A DNA stretch of 64,000 bases from assembly GCA_035235625.1 (NCBI GenBank), contig CP141141.1:16365968-16429967 (forward strand), given 5' to 3'. Position numbers and translations under genes: made by a program. The notes beneath the pieces are model-generated. The model saw only the letters and a program-made list of their open reading frames with translations. It made no database searches and was not told the DNA's origin. The DNA comes from Saururus chinensis. Taxonomy: Eukaryota > Streptophyta > Magnoliopsida > Piperales > Saururaceae. Below are positions 10,350 through 22,690 of this stretch, in pieces. Numbering within the stretch: the first letter of the stretch is position 1; each line of letters begins with the position of its first letter.

Positions 10350-12929
10350 ATGTCAGACCGATACTTCCCCAACGACATGCCAGCCTTCTTAGAGGAAGGC
10401 GGCGGAGGAGGAGATTCCTTCCTCAACCTCCTCTCCCTCCCTTACCCCCAAGCCTCCGCCAGGTTCCTGCGCGCCGCCCTCGACCTCAAAGACAGGGTCT
10501 TTCTTCTTCTTCTTCTTCTTCCCACCTCTTTCTCCTCTTCTACTCCTTTGCTTGCCGATTTGTTTGTAACTCCTTGTTTACTGTTTTTTGGGCTCAGGTT
10601 GTGAAGGAGACATGGACCCGGGCCGGCCGGCGGGTGAGGGACTACTCGCTCTACACGGGCACGCTGGGAACTGCCTTCTTGTTGTTCAAAGCCTACCAGG
10701 TGACCAACGACGCTGCTGATCTTAGCCTCTGCTCTGAGATTATTGCCGCTTGTGAAACTGCTTCTCGTGGCTCTTGGTATTTGTTTATTCCCTTTTTCCG
10801 AATCGTTTTCTTCTGCTCGCCGTCCTTCAATTTTTATTGTTTTCATGAGTCTGCTGCATTTGCTCCCCTTTTTTCATTGTAGAGGTATTTGACCCCCAAA
10901 ACTTGAAGTTTTTGGTAGAGACCAGGATGACCCACGGCGTGCCTCATGTCCGTGGCTACTGTAAATAATGCAAGCAAGCAACTTCTCATATGCAAGGTCC
11001 AGAATTGGATATGAACTGGTTTTCCGAATTTAGATGAGCTGAATTCTTGGTGGGTTTTTGCGTTTGTTTATGTGCAGGCAGGTGACATTTATCCTTGGAC
11101 GGGCAGGGGTGTGCGCTTTGGGTGCTGTGGCGGCCAAGCATGCTGGGAACGACATACTTTCACACCAATATCTGCAACTCTTTAACGAGGTTGTTTCAGT
11201 GTAAATTATGCAATATGCCATTGGTTGTGCATTAAATAATAAGCAAGCTTCTTCTCAATTGTCATTCCCTTCTGCTGGACTTTTCATTTTCCTTTTTAAA
11301 AAATGACACTGTTCTATGATAAAATGGCCTGTGCTAGAACTTAGTTACTTCATGTTCCTTCCAAAGTAGATGCGCAAACAAATTCATGTACTCGTTTGTC
11401 TTTCTTTAACTTATAGGTTTAAATTCATAATGCTTCTATTTAATCAGATTCACCTGCCTGATGGAATTCCAAACGAGCTTTTGTACGGCAGAGTTGGGTA
11501 TCTATGGTCATGTTCCTTCTTGAATGAGCACATTGGCCAAGGAGCAATTCCAACTAACCATATTGTGAGTATGTTCTTATCTATGTATTGGTAAATTCTC
11601 ATATAGTTGTTGGGGTTAATCAACTAGTGCTTGTTGACTTCTTCTTTGGTTAACGAGAAACTCATAGACTGCTTTAATTTAGAATGCTATAGCAGAACAA
11701 ATTATAGAAAACGGGAAAAAGTTAGCCAGCAAGGGAAGCTGCCCATTGATGTATGAATGGCATGGGACGAGATACTGGGGAGCTGCCCACGGTCTTGCTG
11801 GGATTATGCATGTATTGATGGACACGGAACTGAAGGCAGAGCAGCAGGCACTTGTCCAAGGCACTCTTCACTACATGATCCAAAATCGCTTCCCTAGTGG
11901 AAACTTGCCATCAAGTGAAGAGTCGGAACGGGATCGGCTTGTTCATTGGTGTCATGGTGCCCCTGGTGTTGCACTCACTCTTGCTAAAGCCGCTAAGGTA
12001 ATAAATGATTGGCTTCCTGCCATAGTTCCTCTGAATTTTGATTATTTGTATCGTCAATTCATTTGATGTACCCTCCCTGTCTCTTTTATCATCGACTTTT
12101 GGAAAAAATGAGAATATAATAGGAGTTCTATTATAACGAGGTGAAATTACATCTGTTATGCAAACAATTCAAGATCTTCCCTTTTGGTTCTTTTTGCCAA
12201 TAAATCTTCTTTTCGTATCCTGGATCTGATGCTTGAGAAACTTGTTTCTGTGAACAAGTTAGGAAAATAATATTTCAAAGAGAACTAGGAACTTAGTTAA
12301 AGAAACATCAGAAATGATGATGAAGATACTCTCTTCTTAAAGTTTAGTAAGTGATTGCACGAACTTTTATTTTTGATAACTGTTGGTTGTATATGATAAA
12401 CACAGTGACTAAAGTTGTCATATAGGGCTTTTCCCTGCAGTTATATGTTTTTTCCCTCCTAACTTTATTTATGCTCATGCTAAAAGTAAGTGGGAAAGTG
12501 CAAATGAATCTGATATTGACCATTAAAGGATCGATACAACATATGAGAGTCTTATTACTGAAAAGAATTAATGAACAGGTTTTCAATGATGAGGAGTTTG
12601 CAAAGGCAACTGTGGAAGCTGGAGAGGTTGTTTGGAACCGAGGGTTGCTAAAGCGAGTTGGGATTTGTCATGGCGTGAGCGGAAATGCATATGTTTTCCT
12701 GGCACTTTACAGGCTGACCGGCAAGATTGAATACTTGTACAGGGCTAAAGCGTTTGCTTGCTTTCTACTTGACAAGGCTGAGGTTCTCATCTCCAGTGGC
12801 GTAATGCATGGAGGGGATAGGCCATTCTCCCTGTTTGAAGGTCTTGGTGGCATGGCTTGCCTGTTACTAGACATGGTTGCTCCAGCAGAAGCAAGATTCC
12901 CAGCTTATGAGCTTCAACATGGTATCTGA
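10350..12929 (+). CDS. GCL2: LanC-like protein (GCR2/GCL2 type), six exons
   Basis: Exons: 10350-10496, 10598-10776, 11078-11189, 11448-11564, 11683-11997, 12579-12929. All introns have GT/AG borders and phases join without a break, giving 406 residues, about the length I recall for Arabidopsis GCR2-family proteins. The start MSDRYFPNDMP matches the family N-terminus and is the first ATG in frame. Domain: LanC-like alpha/alpha barrel with repeated GG/HG motifs (LYTGTLGTAFL, LLYGRVGYLW, YWGAAHGLAG, WCHGAPG, GICHGVSGN, FEGLGGMA). Predicted zinc ligands are Cys275, Cys320 and His321, all present. LanC proteins cyclise lantibiotics in bacteria; eukaryotic relatives bind glutathione and the plant ones were once proposed as abscisic acid receptors, a claim later disputed. 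The biochemical role here is inferred, not shown. No break is seen. GCR2 and GCL2 cannot be told apart with certainty. Confidence 0.95.
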
Positions 12930-15069
12930 TGTAAGATTAAATGGGTACATGTACGTTTGGGTGGGTCTAATCCGACTGTTTTTGGCTTGTACATATTTCT
13001 ATAGTGGTACATATTGAAACTTTTATCACTGCTTGGCCTTCTATTGCTCAATGTAGAGGATAAGAGAAGTTCTGATATATAGAAAGAATGATCAAACAAG
13101 TTATCTGCATGAGCTGAATGTGCCCGCTCTCTGACCCGGCAGGAATTTATATTTGGAGGGCAAGATGTAGAATTGCAGTTCATAAGAGGTTGCTTAATCA
13201 AACCTTAGTATCAGTTGGTGAGCAGATTCTGCTTGTTTGGAAATGTTTACTTTTTTATCTTCCAATTTTTGCTGAAAAGCAAGTGGGTACTGAAAAGGCA
13301 TTGCTTGATTAGTTAAGCTCTTTGAGACAAATTAGTTAAACCATGAGTATTTTTCTAAGTGCCTCTCACCAGATTGTCACTTGTACTCTTCAAAATTCAT
13401 GATAAAAATTACGAGGAAATATTTCTTTAAAGTTTATAACATAGCATTGGGGTTGGGGAAATACAACCTGGCTCGCATACTCGACTTGAACCCAACTTTC
13501 CTAACTTGTAATCTGGTTTTAGAAGTTTACCTATCTAAAATTAGGGTAGGGTTGATATTTACCTTTATAACCCGCATAATGTGACCTTAATTATATTATT
13601 TAATAATGTTATAGCCCAAGGTGAAGAAGATAAGAAAGATTTTTTTTATAATTCTTGGTTTTTTATTTTTTTATTTGATAGTCAGATTTTTAATGGTTTT
13701 GGATGTGTGTCTTATAATGCCTCAATACTCTCTTTCCTGGTCTCACTCTCTCAAATTAAACATAAAATATTTACCTATTATTTATAATGTTGTAATGTAT
13801 TTAAATTTTTTCTATATTTGGTGCTATTAAAGATAAATTATAAAATACTAAATTTACTAAAAAATACTTTAATTGAGAAAAAATAATTAGGGTTATGGCC
13901 CAACCTAATTTATATACAAGTTAAGGCCGAGCCAACTTGATTTGACCCGATCAGACCCTATTCTCAGCCTCACATTTGGCTGTAATTGGTAATACTTTGT
14001 CTCACCAGAATTATTTCACCAACTTTAATATATTTTTATATTTTGCAATTCCTTGATAAATTATAAGGTTTTGGAATTAAATACCCTACAAATTTATCCT
14101 ACTATCATATGCAAGTAAGGATTGTTGAGCATCATATCATAGATATTATGTAAAAAAGGGTTTTTAGCATGTATTTTGATCATTTATATATAATTTAATA
14201 TCTAAAAGTAGTAATATTAATTTCAAATAAGCATTAAATTAAGAAAACATTTTTACTAATATAATTTTTGATATTCGTGACTTAATATAAGGCTTTATAT
14301 TTTTAGAATTTGAGTAAATATAAAACATATTTCCCATTCTAAAGACAATATGGAAATGAACAACACCATATTGTGAGCTAAAAGACCCTCTTCAAATCCC
14401 TTGTGCAGCACTCACAATGAGTGCTCTTACAACAGCCTAGTATGCTATGAACACTTGCAAGAGTTTTCATGGCACAAAGGATTGAAGTGAGAGCACTCAC
14501 ATGTGAGTGCTGGATCCAAAGCCTAAAAGACTAACCAAATATTGGGGCACACATATTCTTCTAATTTGCTTATGATATGTGAAAATTTAAAGACAAGTAC
14601 TCCCTCTGTACTACATTAATAGCTCTATTTAGTTTTTTTAAAAATGAGCTAATTTTTTATTAACTTATTTTGAAAAACCAAATGGAGCTATTAATATAAG
14701 ACAGAGTAAGTAATTATCTTTTAATCGCCATTGACCAAGAGAGTACTGGAGCATTATGTGGCCTATAATATTGGTTGCTCTTTTAGCTTGTGAAACTGAG
14801 TTGCTCATTCTAATATGTTTTCATATTCTATATGAATTTTTAAAATACATTTTTGTAATTTTATTTTATTTTTTCACAATCTATTATTGTCAAGATGAAT
14901 GTTGACAATGAATAACTCATAAAAATGATTCTGAGAATACACTTTTGACATAATTGTCATTTCATTTTTGGTAGCTCTATGGGTCATAACGAAAATTTTC
15001 AGAATAGGTTCACAATAAAATTATATTAAATACAAAAGTATAATTTTACTATTGTTCGCTTGCGACGAA
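12930..15069. other. Intergenic region downstream of the LanC-like gene
   Basis: No gene is recognised. It presumably begins with the 3' UTR of the LanC-like gene. At 14400-14515 are two related short palindromes (AGCACTCACAATGAGTGCT and AGCACTCACATGTGAGTGCT) that could fold into hairpins; this may be a small MITE. A clear Stowaway MITE lies at 14600-14710. The rest is AT-rich and featureless. Confidence 0.5.
14600..14710. mobile_element. Stowaway-like MITE with TA target duplication
   Basis: A 111-bp element. The left end CTCCCTCTGTACTACATTAA and the right end (reverse strand CTTACTCTGTCTTATATTAA) form a terminal inverted repeat, extended by the pair TAATAGCTC / GAGCTATTA. TA dinucleotides flank both sides (14598-14599 and 14711-14712), the Stowaway signature. 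Non-coding and nearly palindromic throughout. Confidence 0.8.
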
Positions 15070-15750
15070 TGTTGGAAAATAAGTTACCCACTTTTATGTA
15101 AATGAGAACACACATGTGAATTGGTTGAAGGTTATGAATAGTCTCATATCGCCTAAGAAATGGCTATGGTGTTAGTACATAAGGCACAAGTTTGGCCTAT
15201 CAAGTTAGGCCCTTGTGCCACCCTACTTTGTGGGAGAGATACATGTTGAACCCATGCACCTAAGTGGGCTAACCAACACGCGTGTGTTGCCACTATCTAT
15301 CTGGCTCGGTTTGGTTTGTATAGGTAGCCATTCGAGTATGGTCGGGTTAATAAGATAATTATTTTTGGAATAAATTCATTTGGTTTTTTCTCAACCCAAA
15401 ATGGGTCTGGTTTTCTCATAACCAAAATGTGTCCATTAACAGGCGAACATGTCCATTTAAATGGGATGAGTTGTCTTTAATGGGAATTCTTATAAAACAT
15501 TAAAATTTATTGTTTTGAATTATCCTTTATTGGATTTCATTACCATCTTCTGTGAGAGTAATTCCACAATGCTAGCTCGCTGCATACGCTATGTGAAGGT
15601 GCTTCTATAGCATGTGGCAGATCGTCTTATCTTGGGAGGCAAACGCCCAAGTGATTCCTATGCACCAGTAGGGAGGACGAATTTTGTCTTAAGGACATAG
15701 TGTACACACTTGATTCAATCGACTTTCTATAAGTTTCCTTCATTGCAACA
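15070..15750 (+). repeat. 5' LTR of the Ty1/copia element
   Basis: Begins TGTTGGAAAATAAG and matches the 3' LTR start TGTTGGAAAGTGAG at 20425, with clear similarity over the first ~210 bp. The end at CATTGCAACA (15750) is chosen because a copia primer-binding site normally follows such an end. The following bases do not match a clean tRNA-Met site, so the boundary is approximate. Confidence 0.7.
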
Positions 15751-15906
15751 ATCACTAGGGTATGAATTTAACAATCTTATGACAAAATTCTACTTTTTTT
15801 CATACTTTACTATTATGATTAGTATTTCAAGACTACATTTTTAATATATTGAAACTGAAATTATCTTTTGTTCATTGGAATAGAAATTACTGGAGAGGGT
15901 ACCAAT

Positions 15907-18900
15907 ATGACTTGGGTCATAATTCTCACTTCTGTGACTACTCCTGTTCCTATTCAAGTGAAAGGGGAGAAGCTGAAAAAATTTAGTGGTGCAGATTTTA
16001 AGAGATGACAATAGAAGATGTTATTTTATCTAACCACGTTGAATTTGGCTTGATTCTTGCAAGAGGATGTTCCTGTTCTCCATGAGGAAAAAAATGATGA
16101 CAAACATGCTATTGTGGCAGTCAATGCATGGAAACTGCACTTTCCGTGCTGAAATTATATTCTCAATGGGATGGACAACACGATGTACAATGTGTATAGT
16201 CCGATGAAGAGTGCTAAAGCATTGCATGGATCCTTGGATAAGATGTACAAAACAAAAGATGTGGCATGAAGAAATTCATTGTAGGCAAATTCTTTGCCTT
16301 AGAGATGATGGAGTCTAAGATTGTGATTAATCAAGTCTAAGAGCTCCAAGTGATCCTGCATGATATACATGCACAAGTTATGACTTTGAGTGAATCGTTT
16401 TAGGTAGTTGCTATAACTAAAAAATTACCGCCTTCCTAGAAGGATTGTAAAAATTACTTGAAGCATGTATGAGGAGATGATCATGGAGGACTTGATTGTA
16501 AGGTTGATGATAAAAGAGGATAACCGTGATTATGAAAAAGAAAACCGGGGGTCTTGGCATGGAAGACAAAGTCAATGTTGTAAAATAAGAGCAGAAAAAC
16601 AACAACTTTAACAATAAGAAGAGGAAAAATCCCGTAGGACAAACAAACAATGACTCTGACAAAGTCAAATTTAAGGGTAAGTGCTATGTGTGTGACAAGC
16701 AAGGCCACATTGCTAAGGATTGTTGCAAGCGGAAGAAACAAGAGGATTCTAAGAAGAAAAATGTGCAAGCCAATGTGACTAAAGTGGAGAATCTCTCTAA
16801 CAATGTGAATGACATCAGCCTTTCTGCTATGATTTCTAAAGTGAACATGGTCACTAATGCAAGAGAATAATGGGCGGACACCAAGGCCACTTGTCATGTG
16901 TGCTTAAATAGAAAAATGTTCTCCATTTATCAACCAGCGAAAAATGAGGAACAACTTTTCATAGGCAATTCTTCTACCGCCAAAGTTGAAGGTACCGGAA
17001 AGGTTATGCTCAAGATAACTTCGGGCAAGGAACTCACTCTCAACAATGTGTTGTGTATGCGAGAAATTTGAAAGAATTTAATGTCAGGATCATTGCTAAG
17101 TAAGAATGGGTTCAAATTGGTATTTGATTTGGATAAGTTTGTATTGACTAAGAGTGAGATGTATGTGGGAAAAAGGTATCTTAATGAGGGGCTTTTCAAG
17201 ATCAATGTATTGACTATTGTACCTATTGTTAATATTAAAATTGCTAATGTTTAATCTTCTTATATGATTGAGTCGTGTGATGTGTGACATGGTAGATTAT
17301 GATATGTTAATTATGACACTATGCGAAGATTGATTAATATGGAATACCTGCCTAAATTTAATATTGGCTCTCATCATAAATGTGAGACTTGTGTGGAATC
17401 AAATTTGACAAGGAAATCATCCTAAAGCATTGAGAGAAATATTGAATGTCTTGAGCTAATTTACAATGATGTTTATGACTTAAAACTTGTTCAAACAAGG
17501 GGCGGTAAAAAGTACTTTATTATATTGATTGACAATTGCACTCAATATTGTTATGTGTACTTGTTGAGAAGTAAGGATGATGATATAGACATGTTTGTAT
17601 TATAAAAAACAAAAGTTGAGAATTAACTTGACAAGAAAATAAAAGTTCTAAGGAGTGATAGAGGTGGGGAATATGAATTATCTTTTGGTAAATGTTGTTC
17701 ACAAAATAGTATACATAAAACTACAGCACCTGATTCACCTCAACAAAATGGAGTTGTTGAACGAAAAAATTAAACTTTGAAAGAGATGATGAATGTCATG
17801 TTAATAAGTTTTGGATTACCCTAGAACATGTGGGGGGAAGCTTTGATTCCAACAAAGTATATTCTCAACAAAATACCTCATAAGAAAACCTTGAAAACAC
17901 CGTATGAATTATAGGAAGGTTGAAAACCTTCATACAAAATTTTAAAGGTGTGGGGGTATTTGGTGAAAGTGGTAGTCTCTAATCCCAAGAGGATTAAGAT
18001 TAGACCAAAGACCATTGATTGTGTATTCATTAGTTATACCAATAATATTAGTGCAAATCATTTTCTTGTTCATAAATTGGAGATTCCTTATGTAAATGTC
18101 AATATTGTGATTGAATCCAGGAATACTTTACTTTTTGAACATGTTTTTCCTTTTAACTCTATACAAGAGGAAAGTTCTCTTAAAAGAACTTTGTATGTTG
18201 CACAGGACAATATTGAAGATCAAGAGAGAGAAGATGATGAACCTAGATGCAGCAAACGTGCTAGAACATCAAAATCCTTTGGTCCAAATTTTCTCACGTA
18301 TTTGATAGAAAATGAGCCTCAAAGCTTGAAGGAAGTCATGCCCTCTCCTAAAGCGCAATATTGGGAGGAGGCTATAAATAGTAAAATTAAAACCATTATG
18401 CAAAATCATACTTAGGAGTTGGTTGATCTTCTATTATGAAGTAAACCTCTACGATACAAGTGGATATTTAAGAGGAAGATGAATGCTAATGGATTAATTG
18501 AAAAATATAAAGTCAGACTTGTTATCAAAGGATACAAGCAAAAGGAAGGTCAATATTACTTTGATATATATTCAGCAGTCACAAAGATAACTTCTATTAG
18601 GTTGTTAATCGCTATTTCTACTTTGTATAATCTTGAAATACATCAAATAGATGTGAAAACTTGAATGATGATTTGAATTAGGAAATATATATACAACCTA
18701 AAAGGTCCGTTATACCTTGTTAATAAAATAAAGTATGTAGACTTTTTAAATCTCTCTATGGGCTTAAATAAGCACTAAAATAGTGACATAAAAATTTTGA
18801 TAAAATGATGACGTCAAATAGATTCAAAATCAATGAATGTGACAAATATATTTATGTCAAAGAAAGGCCTAATGACTATGTCATTGTATGCCTATATATA

Positions 18901-19837
18901 GATGATATGTTTATTATTGATTGCAATGATAAAATTATTAAAGCTATTAAAAGGATGTTAAACAAACAGTTTAACATGAAAATATGGGTGCTACAAATGT
19001 CATACTAGGGATGAAAATCACTAGAACATCTGATGGATATGCATTGTCTCAATCTCATTACATTGAGAAAATCCTAAAGAAATTCAATAAAAAAGATAAT
19101 TGTCCAATGAGAACACCTTTGGATGTGACATTGCACTTAAACAAAAACATTAATGAGAGTATATCACAACTACAAACTCCTAAACTATTGCTTGTCATAA
19201 TTACATAATGAATTGTATAAGACCGAACATAATGTACTTAGTAAGTAAACTGAGTAGATATAATAGTAACCCAGGGACAGAGTACTAGAAGGCTGTAGTT
19301 AGGGTTCTTAGATATCTAAGATATACCTTGAACTATGAATTACATTATAAGAGGTATCCAGCAGTATTAGATGGTTATTGTGATGCAAACTAGATATCTG
19401 ATATAAAAAACTCAAAATCTATAAGTGGGTATGTCTTTACTCTTGGAGGTGCATGAATGTCTTAGAAATCTTCTAAATAAACGTGCATAACTAGATCCAC
19501 AATATAATGTGAATTTATTGCACTTGATAAAGCTGGCGAAGAGGCTAAGTGGCTTCATCATTTTTTAGAGGATATTCTAATGTAGGGGAAACCTATGCCA
19601 CCTATTTGCATCCATTGTGATAGCCAATCAGGAAGGGCACAGAGTAACTTGTATAATGGTAAGTCTCAACATATATGTCGTAGACATAATACCATAAAAT
19701 AATTGCTCTCTAGTGAAATCATTTTCATTGAGTATTTTAGCTCAAAAGATAATATTTCAAATCCACTTACCAAATATTTGACCAAAGAACAAGTGAGTAG
19801 TTCATCGAGGGGAATGGGCTTAAAGCATATACATTAA
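15907..19837 (+). pseudogene. copia gag-pol polyprotein remnant
   Basis: Gag starts at the ATG at 15907 and continues with KFSGADFKR, KMLFYLTTLNLA, NYILNGM and YNVYS with stops between. A zinc knuckle CYVCDKQGHIAKDC (CX2CX4HX4C) is intact at about 16681-16722. The protease motif, usually W-x-D-S-G-A, reads WADTKATCHVC (about 16871), so its active site is altered. GAG-pre-integrase and integrase follow (HGRLRYVNYDTMRRL; DNCTQYCYVYLLRSK; VLRSDRGGEYELPF; PQQNGVVERKN). Reverse transcriptase shows VRLVIKGYKQKEG and the catalytic YIDDM box at about 18895-18909. RNase H begins DGYCDAN. At least fifteen stops and several frameshifts are visible. Known family, non-functional copy. Confidence 0.9.
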
Positions 19838-20424
19838 GAGTCACTATAATAGCAACCCAACCTAGTTGACTAGATATCTAAAGATTTAGGTTCAAAAGGA
19901 CAATTGAATTGTGGGAGATTTAAAGAGAATCACTATTGAGATAACATCTAGTTCCTATTCCTATGAGGAAATACTTATGCATACAGAGTGAATTAGGATA
20001 AGTTTTTCTTTTAATGGTTCTTATAGCTTGAATTAATTCAAGTTGGATAAAATAGGATATTCCTAATAAAAATTGCCTATATGAGTGTGAAGGGGTTGCT
20101 TCTATGAGGATTTTAAAGCTGAATCTACTAGAGCACTCATAAAAACCAGGTTTGTTCAAGGCCAAAACGAACACAATCATGAGAACCACGTTGTGTCTGG
20201 GAAGTATGTGTGAATTATGTTGTACTGGTTTACACCAACAGATGAACATTTCAAGACATCACATTCATTGATTAGCTAGTAGACCTGATAGTTTTCACAA
20301 ATGAAGATTCAAAACCAAAAGCTACATTTTCCTCCCATGCAGGAACTTTTCAATATTTTGATATTACTTTTTTTCTACATTATTTTTCGTAGTTATTCAG
20401 TCAATTCTCATTTATGTGGGGGAT

Positions 20425-20640
20425 TGTTGGAAAGTGAGTTACCCACTTTCATGTGAATGAGAACACGCATGTGAATTGGCTTAAAGTTATGAATAGTCCC
20501 ACATCACTTAATAAATGATGATAGTATTGGTTTATAAGGCATAAGTTTGGCCTTTCAAATTAGGCCCTTGGGCCACCCCATTTTTGTAGGGGAGATACAT
20601 GTTGGACTCATGCACCTAAGTGGGTTATCTGATGTACGCT
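20425..20640 (+). repeat. Truncated 3' LTR of the copia element
   Basis: Preceded directly by a purine tract (GTGGGGGA). Similarity to 15070-15285 includes GTTACCCACTTT, ATGAGAACAC, GGCACAAGTTTGGCC versus GGCATAAGTTTGGCC, and TGCACCTAAGTGGG. It stops near 20640, where unrelated sequence starts; about 470 bp of LTR are missing. Confidence 0.8.
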
Positions 20641-21690
20641 CACCGCTGCTATCCGGCCGGTTCAGAAAGACAAGCAGAAGAAATAGCATAAGCTCCCAAT
20701 CACCAGTGGCATGTAAACTGCTTCATACATGGTAAAGAAATAATATTGTTCTTTAGATGATCTCCAACTCGAGAGATGACCTAGAGAAAGTAGATCTATC
20801 CCACAAGAAATTATTCTTGAACTTAAAAGACATTTTAGGAAGTAAGAACCCTCTTGTTGAGCATGAACTCGGAAATTAATTGAATCAAGCCAAGCAATGT
20901 CATCCCATTGACATGGTTTCAGTCCATTTTCAATTCCTTCAAAAGATAATTGCATGATAGTCTAAACCATAAGAACTGCAAACAATCCGTTTGATGTTTT
21001 AACCTTTTCCATGCCAATTGACAACTACGATCTCATAAATCTTTCGTAGTTATCAATGATAGCAAACATGCTCTTAGAGAGAATTTCAGCACAAAACATG
21101 GTAGAAGAATGAAAGGCATGGTATATATATATATATATATGCTTGTTCTTTAATTCTTCAGGAATTATGGAACTAGTAATCAAAACCAACTTTTACGGAA
21201 TGTCCAGATCCAACCCAACTGGAAGAAAAACATGTAGGAATGAGAAGTCTGATGATAACAATGTCATGTAGTGCATACTCTTATATCTTACAACAAATAA
21301 GATGGACATCAAATTCATGCATTTAGACAATCCATCAAGCTGATGTGAAGTGTAATACTTCTCTTATTAATTGTCACCATGGTGGTTTTGGTGGGGCTTT
21401 GAAAACAAATCCTAGAACATATACCATAGTTCTTCAACTTAAGCCATTTGAAATGAATTTTTCACAATTGAGATAGTCATTGACTTCCTCCTTATGCATT
21501 GTCGTTGTAGAAGTAACTATAGCTTCTACTGCACTAGGTTTTATTTGATCAACAGTGGTATGCTTCAAAATGACTAAAGCCATTGTAGATTTAGCTTGTA
21601 ATATACTCCCTTCGTCCTATTTTGATAGCTAAAAATAGTGGTTTTTATTGAATAGTGAAACCCACTTTTTCACCACGGAAGCAAGCATCC
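20641..21690. other. Unassigned segment between copia and LTR-like copy B
   Basis: A minus-strand open frame (20955-20662) begins MQLSFEGIENGLKPCQWDD, has ordinary amino-acid composition and may be an exon of a host gene or captured fragment. I do not recognise it and see no partner exons. An (AT)n microsatellite lies at 21121-21140. At about 21605 a CTCCCTTCGTCC end of a Stowaway-like MITE appears without a clear opposite end. Confidence 0.3.
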
Positions 21691-21959
21691 ATCTCCAGGA
21701 TCTCTCCAACACAAACCTACAAAAGTCTCTCAACCAACGGGGCTAAAAAAAAGGGTGAGTATTTTCATACTCAATAGAAAAATACCCAATAGGGGAGTTC
21801 TAAACAGTGAACTCTGTAAGTCCATAAATACATGCGTTCATGCAACTCAAACAAGAAGTAGGCAAACATATAATAATCATACACATACGCATACAATCAT
21901 GTCAAATACATACCATCAAACCAATCTTACACATATACTCTTAATCAAAGTCTTATAAA

Positions 21960-22310
21960 CTTACTTATACAATTGTGCGCTTACTCATACAACTTACACA
22001 TACTTGTACGACTTTCCTCACACAATCTTACTTGTATGACCTTACTCATACAATCTTACTGGTACAACCTTACTCGTACAATCTTACTTGTACGACCTTA
22101 CTCGTACAACCTTATAGTTATAGTCTTGCTTAGAAACATACGCTTATAGTCTTGCTTAGAAACTTATACTTACAGTCTTGCTCAGAATCATACACTTATA
22201 GTCTTGCTCAGAATCATGCACTTATAGTCTTGCTCAGAATCATACACTTATAGTCTTACTCAAAAACTTACACTTAGAAACATACATTCTTACTTATACA
22301 ATCGTACACA
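21960..22310 (-). repeat. Minisatellite in copy B (CTTAC / TATAGTCTTGCTCAGAATCATACACT units)
   Basis: Two arrays: CTTACTCGTACAA-type units (about 22020-22110), the reverse complement of the GTAAG array of copy A, and about five units of a ~28-bp TATAGTCTTGCT(C/T)AGAA(T/A)CATACAC(T)TA repeat at 22130-22270. Confidence 0.7.
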
Positions 22311-22564
22311 TACTATCGACCACAGAAGCTCATTACAACTAATAAGCTCTAGCGTTGAAATGGAAAAAATGTCATTGGGGCATCACCTTAACCTCTAAGG
22401 AGTGACTAGATGTCATGGACTTTTCTAAAGGCAATGACACCCATACTTATGGGGCATAGGATCAAATAGGTAAGAGTAGTTCTATGATACTATTTACTTA
22501 AGTGCGCAAATATAAACACCAACACATTAGGGGTCATATAATTGCCCACACTTTAGGGATCTTA

Positions 22565-22690
22565 TAGTGCCAGGGACACTCTTGGGCAGAAATCATACAG
22601 TGCCACTCTTGGGCAGAATCATACAATGCCACTCTTGAGCAGAAATCATACAGTACCACTCTTGGGTGTAATCATACAGAGCTCTCAACA
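22565..22690 (-). repeat. Tandem TGCCACTCTTGGGCAGAATCAT units
   Basis: Four ~31-bp units with ATACAGTGCCACTCTTGGGC cores, the reverse complement of the array at 7950-8046. Confidence 0.65.

Larger units (their letters stand above)
15070..20640 (+). mobile_element. Ty1/copia retrotransposon, decayed, 3' LTR truncated
   Basis: Order on the plus strand: 5' LTR (15070-15750), gag (from 15907), protease, integrase, reverse transcriptase, RNase H (to 19837), a ~590-bp non-coding tail, a polypurine tract (GTGGGGGA, ending 20423) and a 3' LTR beginning at 20425. The 3' LTR loses similarity to the 5' LTR after about 20640, so it is truncated or interrupted. Domain order places it in Ty1/copia, and gag wording (FSGADFKR, MLFYLTTLNLA) fits the Tork lineage. 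Many stops show it is inactive. Confidence 0.9.

Noticed and set aside
10442-10846. 134-residue minus-strand open frame over the LanC-like gene
   Set aside because: Antisense shadow of exons 1 and 2, whose plus-strand reading is clearly the conserved protein.
16417-16897. Minus-strand open frames opposite copia gag
   Set aside because: Shadows of the gag zinc-knuckle region on the plus strand.
22130-22270. Regular ~28-bp direct repeats resembling a CRISPR array
   Set aside because: The units are contiguous and have no unique spacers; they are part of a plant repeat family, and the host is eukaryotic.
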